Source of the DNA: an uncultured Pseudomonadota bacterium | GTDB taxonomy: Bacteria; Desulfobacterota_B; Binatia; UBA9968 | DNA length: 18,041 bases | Assembly (NCBI GenBank): GCA_946478635.1 | Contig: CAMLCX010000033.1 | Span: 1-18,041, forward strand | Reading direction: 5' to 3' | In this document: positions 5,817-12,308 of the stretch, piece after piece | Layout of the letters: every line of letters begins with the position of its first letter | How positions within the stretch are numbered: the stretch's first letter is position 1 | The notes under the pieces: generated by a model | Databases searched by the model: none | What the model saw: only the letters and a program-made list of their open reading frames with translations | What the model was told of the DNA's origin: nothing | Translations under genes and position numbers: made by a program

Positions 5817-6788
5817 GTTGGGCGGAATCGTCAGGCCGATCTGTTTCGCTGTCTTCAGATTGAACACCAGCTCGAACTTCGTCGGCTGCTCGACGGGAAG
5901 ATCAGCGGGCTTGGCTCCTTTGAGAATCTTGTCCACGTAAGTGGCGGCGCGGCAAAACAAGTCGGCGAGATTCGTGCCGTAAGAGATCATGCCGCCGGCC
6001 TCCACGGACTGAGCGTCATCGAACATGGAAGGCAAACGGTGCTTTATTCCGAGCTCAGCGACCTGGTTTCTCTGTGCGAAAAAAAGCGCGTCAGCAAGTA
6101 CGATGAGCGCCTGCGCTCGCCCTGTGTCGGCGGCACTAAACGCCGCCGCCAAATCGTTGCCGCTTCGCGCCTCAATAACCTGCAGCCGTATGGACAGGCG
6201 TTTGGCCCCCGCTTCGGTTTCTTTCAAAGGGAATTGGGAGCCAGAATTCGTCGGATTTCTAAGAACGGCCAGGCGCGAAATGCGCGGCATGATTTCTTTC
6301 ATGAGCTCGACGCGCTTTGCCGCCGCGTCCGGATTGACCGTGCTCAAGCCGGTGAGGTTACCTCCCGGGCGCGCCAGGCTGACGACAAAGCCCGATTCAA
6401 CGGGATCGAAGGTCACCGGAAAGACGATCGGAATCGTTTGGGTCGCCTGCCTGGCGGCGTCAATCGATTGCGTGCTGCCCGCGACGATGACATCGACCTT
6501 GAGACGCACCAGCTCGGCGGCAAATTCGGCCAGGCGCTCTATGCTCCCGCCGGCGAACCGATACTCAACGTGAATATTTTGTCCTTCGACGTAGCCCAGC
6601 TCGCTCAGACCTTTGCGAAATGCCGCGTCATAGACCGGCACTTCAATGAATCTCAAGTAACCGATGTGGAGAATTTTCTTCGGCTGCTGCGCCGGCGCAG
6701 ACGGGCAAAACGCAAAGAGCATGGCGCCAAGTGCAAAGCAGATGACGCTCTTGCTGACTACTGACCACTGACGGCTGACTACTTTCAT
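5784..6788 (-). CDS. SBP4: ABC transporter substrate-binding protein (ABC_sub_bind/TrpX family)
   Basis: The 334-residue protein has signal peptide MKVVSRQWSVVSKSVICFAL... ending APA|QQ (about residue 33). Mature landmarks are HIGYLRF, GLSELGYVEGQNIHVEYRFAGGSIERL, LVRLKVDVIVAGS, TFDPVESGFVVSLARPGGNLTGLSTVNPD, KHRLPSMFDDAQSVEAGGMISYG and the standard C-terminus ending ADKVIK. One oddity is AAAKRVELMKE where most copies have LSGKRLELLKE. It overlaps SBP5 by ATGA at its start (AAGGTAATC in SBP5's tail as Shine-Dalgarno) and SBP3 by ATGA at its end, so the three are almost certainly cotranscribed and translationally coupled. Ligand unknown. Confidence 0.93.
   Translation of the reverse strand: MKVVSRQWSVVSKSVICFALGAMLFAFCPSAPAQQPKKILHIGYLRFIEVPVYDAAFRKGLSELGYVEGQNIHVEYRFAGGSIERLAEFAAELVRLKVDVIVAGSTQSIDAARQATQTIPIVFPVTFDPVESGFVVSLARPGGNLTGLSTVNPDAAAKRVELMKEIMPRISRLAVLRNPTNSGSQFPLKETEAGAKRLSIRLQVIEARSGNDLAAAFSAADTGRAQALIVLADALFFAQRNQVAELGIKHRLPSMFDDAQSVEAGGMISYGTNLADLFCRAATYVDKILKGAKPADLPVEQPTKFELVFNLKTAKQIGLTIPPNVLARADKVIK
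6754..6787 (-). repeat. Heptad array, ACTGACx family, at SBP4 start
   Basis: Seven-bp units (ACTACTG, ACCACTG, ACGGCTG, ACTACTT) run into the start codon and encode VVSRQWSVVS. Confidence 0.75.
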
Positions 6789-7753
6789 TTGATTACCTTA
6801 TCCGCCCGCGCCAGCACTTGCGGCGGAATCGTCAGACCGATCTGTTTTGCTGCTTTCAGATTGATGACCAACTCGAACTTCGTCGGTTGCTCCACGGGGA
6901 GATCGGCGGGTTTAGCGCCTTTGAGTATTTTATCGACGTAAAGCGCGAGCCGGCGCAGCGTTTCTGCATCGTTCTCACCGTAACACATGAGTCCGCCGGC
7001 CTCGACAAAATCTCTCGAGTGGAAATTGGTCGGCAACCGTTTCTGATTTGCGAGCTCGACGATGCGCTTGCGGTTGGCATGAAACAAAACGTTCGGCACT
7101 TCAATTAACGCTCCGTTACGCTCCTTGGTAACGCCCGAGAAGGCCTTGTCGAAATCAGCAATCCCTCGCACGTCCAGGATTTGCAGCCTGAGCTCGAAAG
7201 CCTTCGCTGCCGCGTCGATCTCCGCGATGCGATATCCGGTAGTCGGAGCGTCTTTCCGCACGAGAACGGTCGCCGTGGAGATTTTTGGCGAGGTTTCCTT
7301 GATCAATTCGAGCCGTTTTCCCGTCAACTCTGAAGATAACTCGGTTATTCCCGTGACATTTCCGCCTGGCCGAGCAACGCTGGTGACAAGACCGGCGGCA
7401 ACAGGATCAGCGCCTCCCGTATAAATCACGGGTATTGATTTAGTCGCTTCTTTGGCTGCCAAAGCCGGCAGTACGCCGGGAGCGACGATCACGTCGACGT
7501 TAAGCTTGACCAATTCAGCCGCAAGAGCCGGAAGTCGTTCTTCTCTCCCTACTGCTGCTCGATATTCGAAGGCGATATTTCTGCCTTCGACATAGCCGAG
7601 CCGGCCCATTGCTTGGAGAAATTCCTTTGGCGGTTGGCTCCCGACAAATAAATACCCGATCCGAGCGAATTTCTTCATCTGTTGTGCATTTGCGACTGAA
7701 ACAGTCACCAGCAAGACACTTGCGAGCAACGAGACAATAAGTTTTGCACTCAT
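6785..7753 (-). CDS. SBP5: ABC transporter substrate-binding protein, first gene of its operon
   Basis: From ATG at 7753 the protein has 322 residues. The N-terminus (MSAKLIVSLLASVLLVTVSVANA|QQ) is an ordinary signal peptide unrelated to the heptad-encoded ones of the other copies. A GTG at 7780 would add nine residues and is less likely. Mature landmarks are ARIGYLFVG, MGRLGYVEGRNIAFEYRAAVGREERLPALAAELVKLNVDVIVAP, GADPVAAGLVTSVARPGGNVTGITELSSELTGKRLELIKE, QKRLPTNFHSRDFVEAGGLMCYG and the common C-terminus ending PPQVLARADKVIK. The stretch after SIPVI is shorter than in its neighbours. Clean leader, own promoter candidate and simple signal peptide suggest this is the founding gene of the SBP5-4-3 operon. 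AGG lies 4-6 nt before the ATG. Confidence 0.92.
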   Translation of the reverse strand: MSAKLIVSLLASVLLVTVSVANAQQMKKFARIGYLFVGSQPPKEFLQAMGRLGYVEGRNIAFEYRAAVGREERLPALAAELVKLNVDVIVAPGVLPALAAKEATKSIPVIYTGGADPVAAGLVTSVARPGGNVTGITELSSELTGKRLELIKETSPKISTATVLVRKDAPTTGYRIAEIDAAAKAFELRLQILDVRGIADFDKAFSGVTKERNGALIEVPNVLFHANRKRIVELANQKRLPTNFHSRDFVEAGGLMCYGENDAETLRRLALYVDKILKGAKPADLPVEQPTKFELVINLKAAKQIGLTIPPQVLARADKVIK

Positions 7754-7797
7754 GAACCTAAATCCGGCAGTTGAGCACACTAGTTTTTTGACCCAGT

Positions 7798-7825
7798 GAT
7801 ATATTCTAACTACTTGCAGTGTAAA
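7798..7825 (-). promoter_or_regulatory. Candidate promoter of the SBP5-SBP4-SBP3 operon
   Basis: On the minus strand TTTACA (7825-7820) and TATATC (7803-7798) are 16 bp apart, in the only clearly AT-rich leader of the array (about 7780-7900). The start codon is about 45 bp downstream. The match is moderate (9 of 12). Confidence 0.4.
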
Positions 7826-7971
7826 ACATTTTCACCGATTTGGTTAACTGCGGAGCAGTTGAAATTCTTAGGAATCTAGTCAGTTACAGCGCGCGACTAA
7901 GAAGCGTCTGCCGGATTTAGGATGAATAATTTCTCCGGCTGTTGCCTTTTGCGTAACGCCTCAAGCCTTTT

Positions 7972-7996
7972 TCACCGAATAACTCGATCCGCCCGC
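7972..7996 (-). pseudogene. Orphan SBP 3' tail R5 (RADRVIR*)
   Basis: Only about 25 bp survive, reading RADRVIR then TGA on the minus strand. It is flanked by heptad-like runs: GCCTxxx units at 7943-7972 and GGATTTT/CGATTTT units at 8005-8030. It lies between SBP6's stop and the leader of SBP5. The rest of the 252-bp gap (7781-8032) holds the SBP5 promoter candidate and nothing else I recognise. Confidence 0.55.
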
Positions 7997-8032
7997 ATTA
8001 CCATTTTGGATTTTCGATTTTGGATTGCTCAG

Positions 8033-9031
8033 TCATCGGATAACTCGATCGGCTCTGGCTAAAACGTTCGGCGGAATTGTCAGGCCGATCTGCTTCGCGG
8101 CTTTCAGATTGATGATGAACTCGAACTTCGTCGGCTGCTCGACGGGCAAGTCGCCGGGCTTGGCGCCTTTCAAAATTTTGTCCACATATGTAGCGGCGCG
8201 GCGGGATAGGTCGATAAGGCTCGGCCCATAGCTCATCAGGCCCCCGGTTTCCACATATATTCCACTGAAGTACATCACTGGCAGCCGGCCCTTTAGCGCC
8301 AGGTTTGCAATCTGTGCGCGATGATCAGTTAGGACAGCGGACGCCAGCGCGATGGCCGCGTCAGCGCGCGCCTTGATTGCGGCTCGGAATGCAGTTCCAA
8401 TATCCTTGGGTGCCAGCACGTCAAGGGCTTGGATCTGCACGCCGAAGGCTCCTGCCGCCAGTTGTGTCTCCTTTAAGGTTCTTAGGTTGGCCGGTTCTTT
8501 CGAGTTTCCAAGGACGGCTACGCGGAAAAGCTTGGGAACGGTCTCCTTCAGCAGCTCCAATTGCTTTCCGCTCAGCTCCGGGGAAAGCGTCGACAGTCCG
8601 GTGATGTTCCCGCCGGGTCGCGCCAGGCTGGCAATAAATCCATTTCCCACAGGATCGGTATCTTGCGCCATAACGATGGGAATCGTAACGGTTGCGTCCC
8701 TTGCCGCGCGCGTCATTGTTGGACCACTGGTGACAATGACGTCCGACTTGAGACGCACCAGGTCGGCCGCGAGTTCACCCTGGCGTTCGAATTTTCCCTC
8801 TCCAGAGCGCCACTCAATGACGATATTTTTTCCCTCCACGTAGCCAAGGTCGCGCAGACCCTGGCGGAAGGCCTCGACGCGAGCCGCGTTAGCGGAGAGG
8901 GATGCAACAGTGAGGTAGCCTATTCGGTGAATTTTTGCCGGTTGCTGCGCCTGGGCGGACGAGCAAAGCACAAAGAGCAAGGCGCAAGGGGTAAGACTGA
9001 CGACTGACCACCGACGACTGACTACTTTCAT
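8033..9031 (-). CDS. SBP6: ABC transporter substrate-binding protein (ABC_sub_bind/TrpX family)
   Basis: From ATG at 9031 the protein has 332 residues: signal peptide MKVVSRRWSVVSLTPCALLFVLCSSAQA|QQ, then HRIGYLTV, GLRDLGYVEGKNIVIEWRSGEGKFERQ, LVRLKSDVIVTSGP, AQDTDPVGNGFIASLARPGGNITGLSTLSPELSGKQLELLKE, KGRLPVMYFSGIYVETGGLMSYG and the common C-terminus. Its body is closest to SBP2. GAGGG 7 nt before 9031 supports this start. An in-frame ATG at 9052, overlapping SBP7's TGA as ATGA, would add MRREGYS, so translation may begin at either. It is the downstream member of the SBP7-SBP6 pair. Its own stop is not coupled to another gene. Confidence 0.93.
   Translation of the reverse strand: MKVVSRRWSVVSLTPCALLFVLCSSAQAQQPAKIHRIGYLTVASLSANAARVEAFRQGLRDLGYVEGKNIVIEWRSGEGKFERQGELAADLVRLKSDVIVTSGPTMTRAARDATVTIPIVMAQDTDPVGNGFIASLARPGGNITGLSTLSPELSGKQLELLKETVPKLFRVAVLGNSKEPANLRTLKETQLAAGAFGVQIQALDVLAPKDIGTAFRAAIKARADAAIALASAVLTDHRAQIANLALKGRLPVMYFSGIYVETGGLMSYGPSLIDLSRRAATYVDKILKGAKPGDLPVEQPTKFEFIINLKAAKQIGLTIPPNVLARADRVIR
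8991..9031 (-). repeat. Heptad array, ACTGACx family, at SBP6 start
   Basis: ACTGACG/ACTGACC/ACCGACG units cover the first twelve codons (MKVVSRRWSVVS). A GAGGG leader follows, as at SBP1, SBP2 and SBP13. Confidence 0.75.
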
Positions 9032-9048
9032 AGAATATCCCTCACGCC

Positions 9049-10125
9049 TCATCGAATCACTCGATCTGCCCTGGCTAGTACGTTCGGGGGTATTGTCAAT
9101 CCGATCTGCTTGGCTGTTTTGAGATTGATGATCAAGTCGAACTTGGTTGGCTGCTCGACGGGCAAGTCGGCGGGTTTTGCGCCTTTCAGAATCTTGTCCA
9201 CGTACGTGGCGGCGCGGCGGTGCAAATCGGCGAGGTCGGCACCGTAGGACATGAGTCCGCCCACGTCGACAAATTCGCGATCGTCATAGATCGCTGGCAT
9301 CCGGTTCTTCATCGCAACGTCGGCGGTCAACTTATGCTCTCTAACGATGAGCGGAGTTCTTAGCGTAATGAGGGCCTTTGCGCGTTTTCCTCTTGCGGCC
9401 GCGAATGCGCTTTCGAAGTCCTTAGTCTCCCGCACTTCCGCGGAGTAAAGTTGCAACCCCAATGCCGCCGCGGCCCCGTTCAGTTCCTTCCACTTGCTGG
9501 CAGCATCCGACACCGCCGGATTCCTTAGAACGGCCAATAGGGAAATGCTTGGCACAACTTCTTTGACCAACTCCATCCGTTTGCCCAACAATTCGGTAGA
9601 AATTGAAGTCAGCCCGGTAACATTCCCGCCTGGGTGCGCCAGACTGGCGACGAGTCCAGTTGCCACGGGATCGTCAGTGCTTCTCATGACGATCGGAATG
9701 GTTTTAGTGGCGTTCTTGGCGGCGTGTGCCGAGCGCGGATTGAGCGTGACGATAATGTCCACCTTGAGATTCACAAGCTCCGCCGCGAGACCGGCAAGCC
9801 GCTCGATCTTTCCCTCGGCGGATCGATATTCGATGAGGATGTTTTTACCTTCGACGTAGCCTCGTGAGATCAATCCTTGTTTAAATGCGTCGATGTCATA
9901 CGAAGGAAATGAATTAATCGCGAGAACGCCGATTCGAGGAAGGGGCTTCGGCTGCTGCGCCTCGGCCGATTCCCAAAGCGCAAAGAGCATGGCGCCCGTC
10001 ACGATTGCGGATTTGAGATTGCGGAGTGCAGATTTTAAATTCAGTCCGGAGTGAGAGCTGACTCGGATTCCTTGCATTGTTCTTCTTCTTGAATCCGCAA
10101 TCCGCATTCCGAAATCCGCAATCAT
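9049..10125 (-). CDS. SBP7: ABC transporter substrate-binding protein (ABC_sub_bind/TrpX family)
   Basis: I start at ATG 10125, which overlaps the TGA of orphan tail R6 as ATGA behind AAGGTGATC. This gives 358 residues beginning MIADFGMRIADSRRRTMQGIRVSSHSG, the same N-terminus as SBP3. ATG at 10077 (MQGI...) is an alternative. The open frame extends to 10197, but that part reads tail R6 out of frame and is rejected. The signal core is AIVTGAMLFALWESAEA|QQ. Mature landmarks are PRIGVLAINSFPSYD, GLISRGYVEGKNILIEYRSAEGKIERL, LVNLKVDIIVT, DDPVATGLVASLAHPGGNVTGL (His in place of the usual Arg), KNRMPAIYDDREFVDVGGLMSYG and the common C-terminus ending ADRVIR. Overlaps SBP6's longer start. Confidence 0.9.
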   Translation of the reverse strand: MIADFGMRIADSRRRTMQGIRVSSHSGLNLKSALRNLKSAIVTGAMLFALWESAEAQQPKPLPRIGVLAINSFPSYDIDAFKQGLISRGYVEGKNILIEYRSAEGKIERLAGLAAELVNLKVDIIVTLNPRSAHAAKNATKTIPIVMRSTDDPVATGLVASLAHPGGNVTGLTSISTELLGKRMELVKEVVPSISLLAVLRNPAVSDAASKWKELNGAAAALGLQLYSAEVRETKDFESAFAAARGKRAKALITLRTPLIVREHKLTADVAMKNRMPAIYDDREFVDVGGLMSYGADLADLHRRAATYVDKILKGAKPADLPVEQPTKFDLIINLKTAKQIGLTIPPNVLARADRVIR

Positions 10126-10154
10126 TTGATCACCTTGTCCGCCCGCGCCAGCAC
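10052..10154 (-). repeat. 103-bp boundary repeat, copy 2 (orphan tail R6 / SBP7 start)
   Basis: This is identical by eye to 5714-5816. Similarity with the SBP3 region continues more loosely on the signal-peptide side. Here the upstream partner is only an orphan tail, not a full SBP gene. Confidence 0.85.
10091..10123 (-). repeat. Heptad array, AATCCGC family, at SBP7 start
   Basis: AATCCGC, AATCCGC, ATTCCGA, AATCCGC units encode IADFGMRIADS. The same run occurs at 5753-5785 and 11222-11250, and a longer one at 4602-4633. Confidence 0.75.
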
Positions 10155-10231
10155 ATTCGGCGGGATCGTGAGTCCGATCTGTTTTTAAATTGACCACCAG
10201 CTCGAACTTTGTCGATTGCTCGACGGGGAGG
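10122..10231 (-). pseudogene. Orphan SBP 3' tail R6, the longest, with an internal deletion
   Basis: About 110 bp of SBP 3' end: the last codons read GLTIPPNVLARADKVIK then TGA. Upstream sequence matching VEQxTKFELVVNLK is present but about 10-15 bp are missing around the KTAKQ codons, so the frame is broken. Homology ends near 10231. The following 10232-10330 shows only a hairpin, then the HEPN gene. Confidence 0.78.
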
Positions 10232-10310
10232 GGGATGGATTTTAGATTTCGTCACGCAAATCGCGGATGGAGGACTATTGACCGTTTCTGATAGTGCGCC
10301 CACAAACCGA

Positions 10311-10333
10311 TAGCCGTTGAAACCAGACGGCTA
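10311..10333 (-). terminator. Hairpin at the HEPN stop codon, weak terminator candidate
   Basis: TAGCCGT (10311-10317) and ACGGCTA (10327-10333) form a 7-bp stem with a 9-nt loop that includes the HEPN stop. There is no convincing T-run after it on the minus strand. Confidence 0.3.
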
Positions 10334-10696
10334 GGGCGTGAGTTTGTCGAGCAATGCAGTAAGCAGCGGGAGATAGTTTGGCAGTCGCTGAAACACCGCC
10401 TTTGCCAAGACCTCGTCGTAAGTATGCGATGTTCTGTTTCGGTCGTCCAACATCGCTAGCCAGCCTTGCTCGTTCTCAATCCACGAGGTTTTAAAGGCGA
10501 GTCTCAAGCACCCCTTGGGAGACTGGCAATCTAAGCCCTCAGCTCGCGCTCGTTCTTGAATCGACTTCCAGGCCAATTCGAAACAAAACTCAAAACGTTG
10601 AATTGCAGCATCGCGACTCACGTCAGTTTCCGGCGCTTGCAATACCTCGCGCAACCGCGCAATTGCGGCTGCCAAGGCCTCTCGACGCGGGGTCAC
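10331..10696 (-). CDS. HEPN-type partner of a minimal nucleotidyltransferase (HI0074-like, PF08780)
   Basis: The 121-residue all-helical protein has the family segments AIQRFEFCFELAWKSIQERA and CQSPKGCLRLAF, then LDDRNRTSHTYDE, which contains the Rx4H signature (R-NRTS-H) of HEPN ribonucleases. HI0074-like proteins pair with MNT proteins; in characterised MNT/HEPN systems the HEPN is a toxin whose active site is modified by AMP transfer. The start is GTG at 10696, overlapping the MNT stop as GTGA, so the two are coupled. Orphan tail R6 lies about 100 bp downstream and a boundary repeat with an SBP 5' remnant lies upstream of the pair. Confidence 0.88.
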   Translation of the reverse strand: MTPRREALAAAIARLREVLQAPETDVSRDAAIQRFEFCFELAWKSIQERARAEGLDCQSPKGCLRLAFKTSWIENEQGWLAMLDDRNRTSHTYDEVLAKAVFQRLPNYLPLLTALLDKLTP

Positions 10697-11016
10697 AGAC
10701 GTTCTCCGTGTTTGAGGATTTCTTCACGTAGTTTGGCGCCCGTGGCATTGAGATCGACGATGTCGATTTCGTAAAGGGTGGGAAGGTCATCCACGGCTTC
10801 TTGCAGGATACTCATACGTTCGGGCGAAATCGGAGCGCCGGTAGAAATAGCCATGTCGATGTCCGAGTGGGGCCGCGCTTTTCCCTGCGGCCATGAACCG
10901 AACCAGATAACTTCTACGTCTTTGCCGAGGAGCGATCTGGCAAGCCGAGCCACATCTTTTGCTATTTGAGCAGGCCGAGCTACGTCACTCGCGAAATCAT
11001 CGGATGCGTTTTTCAT
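10693..11016 (-). CDS. Minimal nucleotidyltransferase (MNT) antitoxin
   Basis: The 107-residue protein carries the polymerase-beta-type motif GSW (residues 40-42), Gly45, then SDIDM with the two catalytic Asp at 52 and 54. A third acidic position lies in EIDIVDL (about 85). This GSx10DxD pattern is diagnostic of minimal nucleotidyltransferases, which in MNT/HEPN systems neutralise the HEPN partner by nucleotide transfer. The length is normal for a stand-alone MNT. It is transcribed before the HEPN gene with a 4-bp overlap. The RBS is weak (AGACAGAA region). Confidence 0.88.
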   Translation of the reverse strand: MKNASDDFASDVARPAQIAKDVARLARSLLGKDVEVIWFGSWPQGKARPHSDIDMAISTGAPISPERMSILQEAVDDLPTLYEIDIVDLNATGAKLREEILKHGERL

Positions 11017-11041
11017 TTCTGTCTACGCCCAAAGTTGCTTC

Positions 11042-11069
11042 AGTCTACCAACGCGCGGCTGGCTGTCAA
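11042..11069 (-). promoter_or_regulatory. Probable promoter of the MNT/HEPN operon
   Basis: TTGACA (11069-11064) and TAGACT (11047-11042) on the minus strand, 16 bp apart, with the ATG 25 bp beyond the -10. Confidence 0.55.
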
Positions 11070-11139
11070 TGATGGAACGCTCAAGGCTCTATAATGGAAT
11101 ACTTGCTGACTCGGCAGAGAGTTGGAGTATTGGATGAGG

Positions 11140-11208
11140 TTACCCGCATCGACCCCAGCACTCCATGATTTTACTCCCGGAGTGAGAGCTGACCCGAATT
11201 CCTTGCAT
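11140..11208 (-). pseudogene. Orphan SBP 5' remnant (MQGIRVSSHSG start, no body)
   Basis: On the minus strand ATG at 11208 begins MQGIRVSSHSG, the start shared by SBP3 and SBP7. After eleven codons the homology ends and the frame reads SKIMECWGRCG to a stop at 11140. No signal core or mature body follows; the MNT promoter lies 71 bp on. Part of the junk tail (ATGGAGTGCTGGG) resembles the ACTCCAT heptads near 14400. Confidence 0.7.
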
Positions 11209-11285
11209 TGTTCTTCCTATTGAATCCGCAATCCACATTCCGAAATCCGCAATCATTTGATCACCCGATCCGCCCGCGCCAGCAC
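11183..11285 (-). repeat. 103-bp boundary repeat, copy 3 (SBP8 tail / orphan start)
   Basis: This copy has the same length and order as 5714-5816 and 10052-10154, with about eight substitutions by eye. It joins SBP8's tail through AATCCGC heptads to a start codon with no gene body behind it. Confidence 0.8.
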
Positions 11286-12308
11286 GTTGGGCGAAATTGT
11301 CGCGTTGATCTGCTTCACTGTCTTCAGGTTGATCACGAGCTCGAACTTTGTTGGCCGCTCGATCGGTAGCTCGGCGGGATTCGCTCCCTTGAGGATCTTA
11401 TCGACGTAAGTAGCAGCGCGACGGTATAGATCCCCAATATCGGCGCCGTAGGACATGAGCCCACCGGCATTGACAAATCCACTCTCAGCGAAAATCGTCG
11501 GCAGCCGTCTTTTTGTCGCAAAGCCAATGACTCGTTCTCGATGAGTAAGGAGCACCTGCGACCGTGCGACTAAAAGCGCATCGGGGGTTTCGCGGCTGAT
11601 TTCAGCTAAGCTACGCTCAAAATCGTCCAATGTTCCAGTGGCAAGGGATTGGATTTCGATGCCCAACCCCTTTCTTACCGTCTCAATATCTTTCATCGTC
11701 TGTTTTTGCTGTTGCGCGCGCGGCCAGAGAATCGCCACACGGGTGATTCGCGGAAAGCTTTCCTTGAGCAGCTCCAGCCTCTTCGCATGTAACTCCGAAT
11801 CAAGGTTGGTCAGTCCTGTAAAGTTGCCACCAGGCCTTGCTAGGCTAACGACTAACGGTGCCCGCCGTTTCTCTCCCCAGAATGTCGGCGCAAGAGGATC
11901 AGCAACGCTACCCGGCATGACAACCGGGATCGTGCCGGTTGCCAGTTGTGCAGCGCGAATCACAGGCTCGTCTGGCGAAGTGACAATGACATCAACCTTT
12001 AAACGCACCAGGTCGGCGGCTAAATCGTGGAGCCGTTGTTGGTTCAATTCCGCGTAACGGTAATCGATTGTAAGATTTTGCCCTTCGACATATGCAAGCT
12101 CGTGCAGTCGTTTGCGCAAAGCATCCAACCCGGGACCGGTAGCGGGAGATGCCGTGCCAGAACTTAGATAACCTAATCTGTAGACCTTTCCCCGCTGCTG
12201 CGCCGAGGCCAATGAGCAAAGCGCAAAGAGCGCGGCGCAAAGGGTAACGCAAAAAACGCCGCTTCTCCTACTGTTGCCTCGTGCCTCATGCCTCTTGCCT
12301 GTTCTCAT
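11253..12308 (-). CDS. SBP8: ABC transporter substrate-binding protein (ABC_sub_bind/TrpX family)
   Basis: The 351-residue protein has N-terminus MRTGKRHEARGNSRRSG, almost that of SBP12, then a signal core ending ASA|QQ. Residues 2-11 are translated GCCTCxx heptads. Landmarks are YRLGYLSSG, LHELAYVEGQNLTIDYRYAELNQQRL (the usual AEG is AEL), LVRLKVDVIVTSP, VVSLARPGGNFTGLTNLDSELHAKRLELLKE, KRRLPTIFAESGFVNAGGLMSYG and the C-terminus ending ISPNVLARADRVIK. An extra segment of about ten residues (PTFWGEKRRA) sits between the DPL and SLARPGGN motifs and is absent from the other copies. The start overlaps SBP9's TGA as ATGA, with GGTGATCC in SBP9's tail as Shine-Dalgarno. Last gene of the SBP10-9-8 operon. 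Confidence 0.92.
   Translation of the reverse strand: MRTGKRHEARGNSRRSGVFCVTLCAALFALCSLASAQQRGKVYRLGYLSSGTASPATGPGLDALRKRLHELAYVEGQNLTIDYRYAELNQQRLHDLAADLVRLKVDVIVTSPDEPVIRAAQLATGTIPVVMPGSVADPLAPTFWGEKRRAPLVVSLARPGGNFTGLTNLDSELHAKRLELLKESFPRITRVAILWPRAQQQKQTMKDIETVRKGLGIEIQSLATGTLDDFERSLAEISRETPDALLVARSQVLLTHRERVIGFATKRRLPTIFAESGFVNAGGLMSYGADIGDLYRRAATYVDKILKGANPAELPIERPTKFELVINLKTVKQINATISPNVLARADRVIK
12274..12308 (-). repeat. Heptad array, GCCTCxx family, at SBP8 start
   Basis: GCCTCGT, GCCTCAT, GCCTCTT, GCCTGTT units precede and include the start codon and encode MRTGKRHEARG. The related run at SBP12 (16933-16969) has the units in a different order. Confidence 0.75.

Noticed and set aside
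5739..6764. Long plus-strand open frame (341 codons) opposite SBP4
   Set aside because: It is antisense to a clear SBP, with no RBS or recognisable domain, and its residues follow from the SBP codons. Other plus-strand frames opposite SBP genes were rejected for the same reason.
10126..10197. N-terminal extension of SBP7 to 10197
   Set aside because: These codons read orphan tail R6 out of frame; ATGA at 10125 with its Shine-Dalgarno is the better start.
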